Part shown: positions 4,447 through 10,048 of the stretch, one piece after another | Layout: the number at the start of each line of letters is the position of its first letter | Numbering within the stretch: position 1 is the first letter of the stretch | Source of the DNA: Deltaproteobacteria bacterium | GTDB taxonomy: Bacteria; Desulfobacterota; GWC2-55-46 | Direction: 5' to 3' | Assembly (NCBI GenBank): GCA_016219075.1 | Contig: JACRCJ010000347.1 | Location: forward strand, 1 to 10,048 | Length of the DNA: 10,048 bases | The notes under the pieces: generated by a model | The model's database searches: none | Seen by the model: only the letters and a program-made list of their open reading frames with translations | Told to the model about the DNA's origin: nothing | Position numbers and translations under genes: made by a program

Positions 4447-7146
4447 CTATTGGCCGTTCATCCTCTTCCACCTCCCGGGTGCAATGGCCTTTATTATCTC
4501 CATCAGTACGAGCGGCTGGACGGACGCCAGGAACACTATAGCCCAGTCCGACATGTCGAGCGGGACGACCTTGAATATCGTCTGGAGCGCCGGTATGTAG
4601 ATAAGCAGGAGCTGGCTGCCGAATATCACGACTACGGCCCAGTTGAGCGTCCTGTTGGAAAAAACCCCAATCCTGAAGACCGAATCCCACATCGACCTGC
4701 AGTTGAACACATGGAACTTCTGGCAGAAGACCAGGACGGTGAAGGCCATCGTCCGCGCCTTTATCAGGTCCCCCCCCAGGTAATATAGCTCGAAGGTGTA
4801 GACGGCGAGCGTGCAGAGCGCGATAAAAACGCCCTGCAGGACCATCACCCACAGAAGCCCCTTCGTGACGATCCCCTCGGTCCTCTTCCGCGGCGGCCTG
4901 TCCATCACGCCCGGGTCTACCGGCTCCATCGCGAGCCCCAGGGCGGGCAACCCGTCCGTGACAAGGTTCGTCCAGAGTATCTGCACCGGAAGAAGAGGCA
5001 GAGGCATCCCGGTAAGGGAGGCGAGAAGTAGGACGAATATCTCGCCGATATTGCACGACAGGAGGAAGTGCACCACCCTCCTGATGTTGTCGAATATGCC
5101 CCGGCCTTCCTCAACCGCCGAAACGATTGAGGCGAAGTTGTCGTCTGTAAGGACCATGTCCGAGGCCTCCTTGGTCACATCGGTCCCGGTTATGCCCATG
5201 GCCACGCCGATGTCGGCTTCTTTAAGGGCCGGGGCGTCGTTCACGCCGTCGCCGGTCATGGCGATGGTCTCTCCGCGCGCCTTCCATGCCTTTACGACCT
5301 TGAGCTTGTGCTCAGGGTTGACCCTCGCGTAGACCTTTATCAAAGGGAGCTTCTCCCTGAACTCGGCCTCGCTCATCCTGTCGAGCTCTTCTCCGGTCAC
5401 GGCGATGTCGCCATAGCGGAATATGTCGAGCTCGCGGGCTATGGCTATGGCCGTCATCCTGTGGTCGCCCGTTATCATTATCGGGGTCACCCCGGCCGAG
5501 CGCGCCTTTTCAACGGCCCCGAAGACCTCTTCTCTCGGGGGGTCTATCATCCCGGCAAGCCCCAGGAATGTGAGGTCTTTCTCAAGGAGATGGATGTTGT
5601 GCGTGTCGAGCGGGGCCCTTGAGGCCCTCCAGGCGAAGGCCAGCACACGGAGGGCCTCTTTGGAGAACTCGTCGTTTATCGCCTCTATCGACCTTACCGT
5701 TTCGGTGGAGACCGGCTTTACGCCGTTGTCGTAGACCGAGGTCGAGAGCGCGAGCACCCTTTCCGGGGCGCCCTTTACGAAGGCGTGGTATGTGCCGGAG
5801 GCGTCTTTGAAGATGGTGGTCATCAGTTTTCTTTCGGAGTCGAAGGGGACCTCGCCCACGAACGAATACTCCGCGAAGAGGGCTCTGCGGTCAAGCCCGG
5901 CCTTGAGAGCGAGGCTTAAGAGCGCCCCCTCCGTCGGGTCTCCTATGATATCCCAGCCCGAGCCCTTCTCCTTGAGCTCGGCCCCGTTACATAGGACCGC
6001 GGTCTTGAGCGCGAGCATGAGGCTTGAGCTGTCTTTGGGAGAGAGGGGCCTCGTGCCGCTGAAGAACTCTCCGGAGGGCGCGTACCCGGTGCCCGAGACC
6101 GTGATTACCTCCCTGTCCGGCAGGTAGAGCTTCCTGACGGTCATCTGGTTTTGAGTGAGGGTGCCGGTCTTGTCAGACGCTATTACGGTGGCGGCCCCGA
6201 GCGTCTCCACGGACGGGAGCTTCCTGATGAGGGCGTGGCGTTTGACCATCCTCTGAACGCCGAGGGCGAGTACGACCGTGACGACCGCCGGAAGCCCCTC
6301 CGGTATTGCGGCAACGGCGAGGCTTACGGCCGTCAGGAACATCTCAAGGGTGTCTTCGCCCCTGAATACCCCGAGGCCGAAGATAAGGGCGCAGATCCCT
6401 CCTGCGGCGTAAACGAGGCGGCGGCCGAACTCGGAGAGCTTTTTCTGAAGCGGCGTGGGCTCGGCCTTAGCCTCCTGAAGCATCCTGGCGATCTTGCCCA
6501 TCTCGGTAGCCATGCCGGTGGCCACCACCACGGCGCGGCCCCTCCCGTAGACGGCCACGGTGCCGAGAAAGGCCATGTTCACCATGTCCGCAAGCGGCGC
6601 GGTGTTCTCGATATGGACCGTGGTCTTCTCTATCGGGTGGGACTCGCCCGTCAGGGCGGCCTCCTGGATTTTGAGGAACTTCGACTCTATTATCCTTAAG
6701 TCCGCGGGGATGTGGTCCCCGCTCTCTATGGCCACTATGTCGCCGGGGACAAGCTTTGAGGCGTCTAAAGTCGTAAGCTCACCGGAGCGAAGAACCCTGG
6801 CCGTCGGCGCCGAGAGCCTCTTTAACGCCTCCATCACCCGCTCGGCCTTCTCCTCCTGCATAAAGCCGATGACGCCGTTCAGGACGACTATCGCCATTAT
6901 GGCGAGAGAATCGACCCATTCGCCGAGCGCCCCGGCAACGATGGCCGCGCCGATAAGGACGAGTATTATGAACTCGGTAAACTGTTTGAAGAACCTTAAG
7001 AAGGCGCTCTCTCTCTTCTTTTCGGTGAGCCTGTTAGGCCCCCATTTGCCGGCTCTGGAGGCGGCTTCGGCGCTTGTGAGCCCCTGGGCCGGGTCGGTTG
7101 CGAGGCTTTCCATGACCTGTTCGACGGTTTTCTGGTACCATTCCAT
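4447..7146 (-). CDS. P2A-type (SERCA-like) calcium-transporting ATPase
   Basis: An 899-residue inner-membrane P-type ATPase. Order: N-terminal cation-ATPase domain, M1-M2 (about 56-96), actuator loop with TGES (166-169), M3-M4 with PEGLP (282-286), phosphorylation site D325 in DKTGTLT, nucleotide-binding domain with KGAPE (458-462), DPPR (535-538), TGDH (559-562), hinge TGDGVNDAP (631-639), then M5-M10. Residues matching the SERCA calcium ligands are present: E283 in M4, N699 and E702 in M5 (NIGE), N727, T730 and D731 in M6 (TNLVTD). The M8 glutamate of SERCA (VTIE) appears as Q809 (VFCQ), so site I may be altered. Calcium export is therefore the best guess; other divalent cations cannot be excluded. 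The ATG at 7146 has AAAAGG about nine bases upstream. No partner gene is adjacent. Confidence 0.93.
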   Translation of the reverse strand: MEWYQKTVEQVMESLATDPAQGLTSAEAASRAGKWGPNRLTEKKRESAFLRFFKQFTEFIILVLIGAAIVAGALGEWVDSLAIMAIVVLNGVIGFMQEEKAERVMEALKRLSAPTARVLRSGELTTLDASKLVPGDIVAIESGDHIPADLRIIESKFLKIQEAALTGESHPIEKTTVHIENTAPLADMVNMAFLGTVAVYGRGRAVVVATGMATEMGKIARMLQEAKAEPTPLQKKLSEFGRRLVYAAGGICALIFGLGVFRGEDTLEMFLTAVSLAVAAIPEGLPAVVTVVLALGVQRMVKRHALIRKLPSVETLGAATVIASDKTGTLTQNQMTVRKLYLPDREVITVSGTGYAPSGEFFSGTRPLSPKDSSSLMLALKTAVLCNGAELKEKGSGWDIIGDPTEGALLSLALKAGLDRRALFAEYSFVGEVPFDSERKLMTTIFKDASGTYHAFVKGAPERVLALSTSVYDNGVKPVSTETVRSIEAINDEFSKEALRVLAFAWRASRAPLDTHNIHLLEKDLTFLGLAGMIDPPREEVFGAVEKARSAGVTPIMITGDHRMTAIAIARELDIFRYGDIAVTGEELDRMSEAEFREKLPLIKVYARVNPEHKLKVVKAWKARGETIAMTGDGVNDAPALKEADIGVAMGITGTDVTKEASDMVLTDDNFASIVSAVEEGRGIFDNIRRVVHFLLSCNIGEIFVLLLASLTGMPLPLLPVQILWTNLVTDGLPALGLAMEPVDPGVMDRPPRKRTEGIVTKGLLWVMVLQGVFIALCTLAVYTFELYYLGGDLIKARTMAFTVLVFCQKFHVFNCRSMWDSVFRIGVFSNRTLNWAVVVIFGSQLLLIYIPALQTIFKVVPLDMSDWAIVFLASVQPLVLMEIIKAIAPGRWKRMNGQ

Positions 7147-7210
7147 TTATAAAGGCCTTTTAAAATCAGTTATTTGGGGTTTAAAGCAAGGAAGCGGCGG
7201 TGCATTAAAA

Positions 7211-7239
7211 AGTTAACCATAGCGGCACCGGGGTGTCAA
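7211..7239 (-). promoter_or_regulatory. Possible ATPase promoter
   Basis: On the minus strand a perfect TTGACA (7239-7234) is followed after 17 bases by TTAACT (7216-7211), a poor -10 match. It would give a leader of about 60 bases before ATG 7146. The -35 box is strong but the weak -10 lowers confidence; an activator could be needed. Confidence 0.35.
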
Positions 7240-7301
7240 GGCGCATAAAGACCCCAGGGGCGGTCCGGGCGGAGGCATTTCGGCGCGGTGTTAAAAAAAG
7301 C

Positions 7302-7331
7302 TTCAATTACTTCACCGATATATACTATAAT
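7302..7331 (+). promoter_or_regulatory. Predicted promoter of the heptose genes
   Basis: A perfect TATAAT lies at 7326-7331 in an AT-rich island, with a weak TTCAAT (7302-7307) 18 bases upstream. Transcription would start near 7338, leaving a ~175-base leader before waaF that contains the whole ~100-bp repeat at 7382-7479. Confidence 0.5.
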
Positions 7332-7381
7332 ACGGAATTACGCGGTCTTTGACCCATGCGCTCAACTATCTGTAATTTCTG

Positions 7382-7479
7382 AATAAACCGCCCCGCCGCT
7401 TTTCTTCGGGGTATTCGAAGAAAATATCGTTAGTCAGTCTGCGGCAAGCCGCTTAATAAAACCCCGACAGGGGATTAAA
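7382..7479 (+). repeat. ~100-bp dispersed element, copy 2 (in the waaF leader)
   Basis: The reverse complement of 2805-2904, with about 15 differences or gaps by eye over 98 bases. On the plus strand it reads towards waaF and ends 33 bases before ATG 7513. Palindromes inside it are TTTTCTTCG/CGAAGAAAA (7400-7408 and 7416-7424, a perfect 9-bp stem), GCGG-CAAG-CCGC (7441-7452), and CCCC-GACA-GGGG (7462-7473). Compared with copy 1 it lacks two bases on each side of the CTTG/CAAG hairpin, a paired change that keeps the stem. No protein is encoded within. Confidence 0.85.
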
Positions 7480-7512
7480 TCTTTAAAGACGCGCCCTTGG
7501 GATGGTTCTTTG

Positions 7513-8565
7513 ATGGATGTAGGTTCTTTGAAGAGGATTCTGGTGAGGGCCCCCAACTGGATAGGGGACGCGGTCTTGTGCCTGCCGGCGCTTGCGTGCC
7601 TGAAGGCTTTGTACCCGTCGTCCTCCATAACGGTCCTTACAAAGAGCCGCGCGGTCCCCGTTTTCAGGCACAACCCGGCGGTCGAGGATATCATAGAGTA
7701 CGAGGACCGCTCTAAACACAGCGGCATAAAGGGCAGGCTGGTCCTCTCCGGAGAGATACGGGAGCGGAGGTTCGACCTCGCCGTACTCTTCCAGAACGCC
7801 TTTGACGCGGCCTTCATCGCCTATATCTCCCGCATCCCCATGAGGGTCGGCTACGCGAGGGACTTGAGGACCAAGCTCCTTACGATGCCGGTCCCGGTCA
7901 CGAAAGAGATAAAGTCGCGCCACCAGGTCTACTACTACCTGAATATCGTCAAGGCCCTCGGGGGGGCCGTCCCCTCCTCTCCGGTCCCGCGCATCTACCT
8001 CGCAAAAGACGAGCTGGCGTGGGCCGGGGAGTTCCTCAGGAAAAACGGCCTTGATAAAAAGGTCCTCATAGGGGCGGCCCCCGGGGCGAGCTACGGCCCG
8101 GCGAAGAGGTGGATGCCGGAGCACTTCGCCTCGGTCCTCAAGGACTTCTCCTTCAGGCACGACGCCGTGCCGATAATCTTCGGAGGGGTCGAGGACGCCG
8201 AGACCTGTAAGACCGTATCCGATCAGGTCCCCGGAAAGCACCTGAACCTCGCGGGCACTGTGGACCTGAGGCAGTTCATGGCGATATTGAGTTACCTTAA
8301 GGTCTTTATAACGAACGACTCGGGGCCCATGCACATAAGCGCGGCCCTCGGGGTGCCCACGGTCGCGGTCTTCGGCTCCACGGACCCGGTCCTTACCGGC
8401 CCTCTCGGGGACCATGTGAGGGTGATGATAAAAAAGGCGGAGTGCAGCCCGTGCTTCGAGCGGGAGTGCCTGTATAACGACTTCAGGTGCCTGGCCTCGA
8501 TAAAGCCCGAAGAGGTGCTTAAAGCGGCCGAGTCGATGATGGCGGAAGGCGAAGGGCTGAAATGA
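7513..8565 (+). CDS. waaF: LPS heptosyltransferase II-type glycosyltransferase (GT9, WaaF)
   Basis: A 350-residue GT9 glycosyltransferase expected to add the second L-glycero-D-manno-heptose, from ADP-heptose, to the LPS inner core on the cytoplasmic face of the inner membrane. The N-terminus (ILVRAPNWIGDAVL, 9-22) is the WaaF signature. The donor-binding half has GAAPGASYGPAKRW (187-200), GGVEDAE (224-230), and TNDSGPMHISAALGVPT followed by FGSTDP (287-292). The C-terminal Cys-rich block CSPC..C.....C (311-326) is also typical of WaaF. The ATG at 7513 is used; a TTG at 7510 and a TTG at 7528 are alternatives, and the ribosome site (around GGGATGG, 7499-7505) is weak. The stop overlaps the next gene by four bases, so translation is likely coupled. 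The leader holds repeat copy 2. Confidence 0.92.
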   Translation: MDVGSLKRILVRAPNWIGDAVLCLPALACLKALYPSSSITVLTKSRAVPVFRHNPAVEDIIEYEDRSKHSGIKGRLVLSGEIRERRFDLAVLFQNAFDAAFIAYISRIPMRVGYARDLRTKLLTMPVPVTKEIKSRHQVYYYLNIVKALGGAVPSSPVPRIYLAKDELAWAGEFLRKNGLDKKVLIGAAPGASYGPAKRWMPEHFASVLKDFSFRHDAVPIIFGGVEDAETCKTVSDQVPGKHLNLAGTVDLRQFMAILSYLKVFITNDSGPMHISAALGVPTVAVFGSTDPVLTGPLGDHVRVMIKKAECSPCFERECLYNDFRCLASIKPEEVLKAAESMMAEGEGLK

Positions 8566-9125
8566 CAGGGAAGAAGAGAAGGGCCGTATACTTCGACAGG
8601 GACGGGACGATAAACACGGACGTCGGGTATCTGTCAAGCCCCGATGAGCTTGAGATCATCGGAGGGGCGGAGCGGTCGATAAAAAAGTTAAACGATTCCG
8701 GGGTGTTGGTCATCGTCATCAGCAACCAGTCCGGGGTCGGAAGGGGATACTTTGCCAAAGACGCGGTAGAGGCGGTCAACGAAAGGCTTAAGTCGCTTCT
8801 TGAGGCCGAAGGGGCCCGGCTCGACGGCGTCTACTACTGCGCGCACTCCCCCGATGAGGAGTGCGGCTGCAGGAAACCAAAAACCGGCCTTGCGGACAGG
8901 GCCGCAAGAGAGCACGGGATAGACAACTCTTCGTCGTATGTCGTCGGCGACAAGGCGTCGGACATGGGGCTGGCCGATAAGATCGGGGCCAGGGGGGTTC
9001 TGGTATTGACCGGCAACGGGGCGAAAGAGCTTGGGAAGCTCTCCGGAAGGCCCGACTTCGTCGCCAAAGACATTGCAGGCGCCGTCGAGTGGATAATGGA
9101 AGACTTGCAGGAGGGCCAGGGATGA
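8562..9125 (+). CDS. gmhB: D-glycero-D-manno-heptose 1,7-bisphosphate 7-phosphatase (GmhB)
   Basis: GmhB is a cytoplasmic HAD-family phosphatase that removes the C7 phosphate from heptose 1,7-bisphosphate on the way to ADP-heptose. The 187-residue protein has all HAD motifs: nucleophile D12 and acid/base D14 in YFDRDGTIN, S54-N55-Q56-S57-G58 (motif II), K107 after the zinc loop (motif III region), and G129-D130-K131 with D134 (motif IV). The zinc ligands C93, H95, C101 and C103 (CAH...CGC) separate GmhB from the related histidinol-phosphatase domain less cleanly, because both carry a similar loop, but the heptosyltransferase neighbours favour GmhB. The ATG sits in an ATGA overlap with waaF and has GAAGGG five bases upstream. 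It is followed by a 111-base gap before the next gene. Confidence 0.94.
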   Translation: MTGKKRRAVYFDRDGTINTDVGYLSSPDELEIIGGAERSIKKLNDSGVLVIVISNQSGVGRGYFAKDAVEAVNERLKSLLEAEGARLDGVYYCAHSPDEECGCRKPKTGLADRAAREHGIDNSSSYVVGDKASDMGLADKIGARGVLVLTGNGAKELGKLSGRPDFVAKDIAGAVEWIMEDLQEGQG

Positions 9126-9236
9126 TTAAGACCCCGGCGGGACGCGGTCCTGAGTCTTTTGCGAGGGCGGTCTAACGGTGATTTTTTTGCCGCTCGCCGC
9201 GTGAAAAAAAGGGCAGGCACGACCATAAAAGAACCT
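9126..9236. other. Spacer between gmhB and the waaC-like gene
   Basis: A 111-base gap breaks an otherwise tight gene set. It contains an imperfect AAGAC..GTCTT / GACC..GGTC inverted repeat (about 9128-9158, followed by TTTT) and a T7...A7 inverted pair (9182-9188 and 9204-9210) around a GC-rich core. These could act as an attenuator or RNA-processing site. I see no clear promoter. Confidence 0.4.
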
Positions 9237-10048
9237 ATGAAGGTCCTCATAATAAAACTCTCATCCATCGGAGACGTGGTGCACACGCTCCCGGCGCTCA
9301 ACTCCCTGAGGAAGGGCTTTGAGGAGAGGGGCGTCAAGGCGCGAATCGACTGGCTTGTGGAGGAGGCGGCAAGCACGCTTCTTAAAGACCACCCGATGAT
9401 AGATAACCTGATAGTGGTGAAACGCGGGTGGTTGAGAAACTACTCCGAGAACAAGTTGACCTCGGCCCTTCTTGCCAAAGAGGGCTACGACATGGTGATA
9501 GACTTCCAGGGGCTCCTTAAAAGCGGCGTCTGGGTCCATCTCTCGCAAGGCAAAAAGAGGCTCGGCTTCTCAAACGCCAGGGAATTAAGCCACTTCTTCT
9601 TGAACGACAAGCTCCCTGCCCCTGACCCCGAAAAGCACGCCGTGGACAGGTACCTGGAGCTCGCCGCGCACGCCGGAGGCGCTCACACCGGGGCCTGTTT
9701 CCCGATGGACACATCGAAGGCGAAAAAGAGCGTGGAGGCGAAGCTCAGGGAGAGCGGGCTCAAGGGCGGCTTTTTCGTCCTCGTCACCCGGGCCAGGTGG
9801 GCCACGAAGATGTGGAGCGACGAGAAGTTCGTGGTCCTCGCCAAAAGGGTCATAAAAAAGACCTCGCTCCCGGTAGTGCTCGCCGGGGGCCCGGACGATA
9901 GAATTGGGCTTGAGGCGATGAGGGAGAAGATAGGAGAGAAGGCCTTTAACATGGCCGGTCTTACGGACCTCAAGGAGCTATGGGCGATGGCGGGCCTCTC
10001 CGAGTTCGTCGTGACGGTCGATTCGGGGCCGATGCACATAGCCGCCGC
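9237..10048 (+). CDS. waaC: LPS heptosyltransferase I-type glycosyltransferase (GT9, WaaC-like), partial
   Basis: The gene is cut by the right edge after 270 codons and two bases. It is a second GT9 glycosyltransferase, expected to add the first heptose from ADP-heptose to Kdo2-lipid A. The N-terminus KVLIIKLSSIGDVVHTLPAL (2-21) is the WaaC/RfaC pattern, with D13 at the catalytic-base position, then DFQGLLKSG (89-97), EKHAVDRYL (132-140), a K191-M-W193 motif where WaaC has its donor-phosphate lysine, AGGPDD (216-221), and TVDSGPMHIAA at the edge. It differs clearly from the WaaF upstream. The ATG at 9237 places the start at the usual position, but the ribosome site is poor; an in-frame GTG at 9201 would add 12 residues. 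Other GT9 roles, such as heptosyltransferase III, cannot be excluded without the C-terminus. Confidence 0.86.
   Translation, partial: MKVLIIKLSSIGDVVHTLPALNSLRKGFEERGVKARIDWLVEEAASTLLKDHPMIDNLIVVKRGWLRNYSENKLTSALLAKEGYDMVIDFQGLLKSGVWVHLSQGKKRLGFSNARELSHFFLNDKLPAPDPEKHAVDRYLELAAHAGGAHTGACFPMDTSKAKKSVEAKLRESGLKGGFFVLVTRARWATKMWSDEKFVVLAKRVIKKTSLPVVLAGGPDDRIGLEAMREKIGEKAFNMAGLTDLKELWAMAGLSEFVVTVDSGPMHIAA

Noticed and set aside
4391..5056. 221-codon minus-strand frame at the end of the ATPase gene
   Set aside because: It overlaps the ATPase coding sequence in another frame on the same strand and has low-complexity Arg, Gly and Asp composition; the ATPase frame holds conserved M5-M10 motifs there.
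2805..7479. Composite transposon with the ~100-bp repeats as ends
   Set aside because: No transposase or integrase lies between them, the enclosed genes are core functions with the same codon use as their neighbours, and no target-site duplications are apparent.
7483..8637. 384-codon minus-strand open frame opposite waaF
   Set aside because: It lies entirely opposite convincing waaF and gmhB frames, its product is rich in Arg, Gly and Pro with no recognisable motif, and long antisense frames are expected in GC-rich genes.

Overview
The window is a stretch of bacterial chromosome, GC-rich and densely coded, with seven complete genes and one gene cut by the right edge. Three inner-core lipopolysaccharide heptose genes show a Gram-negative cell with an outer membrane. 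Codon use is distinctive: AGG is the main arginine codon and ATA a major isoleucine codon despite the high GC. With the abundant palindromic repeats in the spacers, this suggests an uncultured Desulfobacterota, Nitrospirota or similar lineage. That placement is inference; no gene here fixes the taxonomy.

Layout. (1) 22-1741, plus strand: coaD (coenzyme A synthesis) and a class I aspartate-type aminotransferase, closed by a clear terminator. (2) 1742-2166: gene-free spacer packed with palindromes. (3) 2167-2760, minus: an AMMECR1-domain protein. (4) 2761-2996: divergent spacer with two interleaved promoters and a ~100-bp repeat (copy 1). (5) 2997-3923, plus: nadA, quinolinate synthase. (6) 3924-4446: convergent spacer with hairpins, a GTTGGGTT-type palindromic repeat and a possible small RNA ending in a strong terminator. 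(7) 4447-7146, minus: a P2A-type calcium-transporting ATPase. (8) 7147-7512: divergent spacer with promoters in both directions and an inverted copy 2 of the ~100-bp repeat. (9) 7513 to the edge, plus: waaF, gmhB and waaC-like genes for making and attaching heptose to the LPS core; waaF and gmhB overlap by 4 bp.

How the genes relate. coaD, the aminotransferase and nadA are housekeeping cofactor and amino-acid genes with no obvious shared pathway. The heptose genes are a real functional unit: GmhB dephosphorylates the heptose bisphosphate precursor and the two GT9 enzymes add heptoses to the core. The calcium pump and the AMMECR1 protein stand alone.

The protein-coding content is ordinary. 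The most unusual signal is non-coding: the two copies of the ~100-bp element both lie on the sense strand of a predicted 5' leader, upstream of the AMMECR1 gene and of waaF, 33-44 bases before the start codons. They may be a mobile palindromic repeat or a structured leader RNA; the sequence alone does not decide. No transposase, CRISPR array, tRNA, rRNA or defence system was found.
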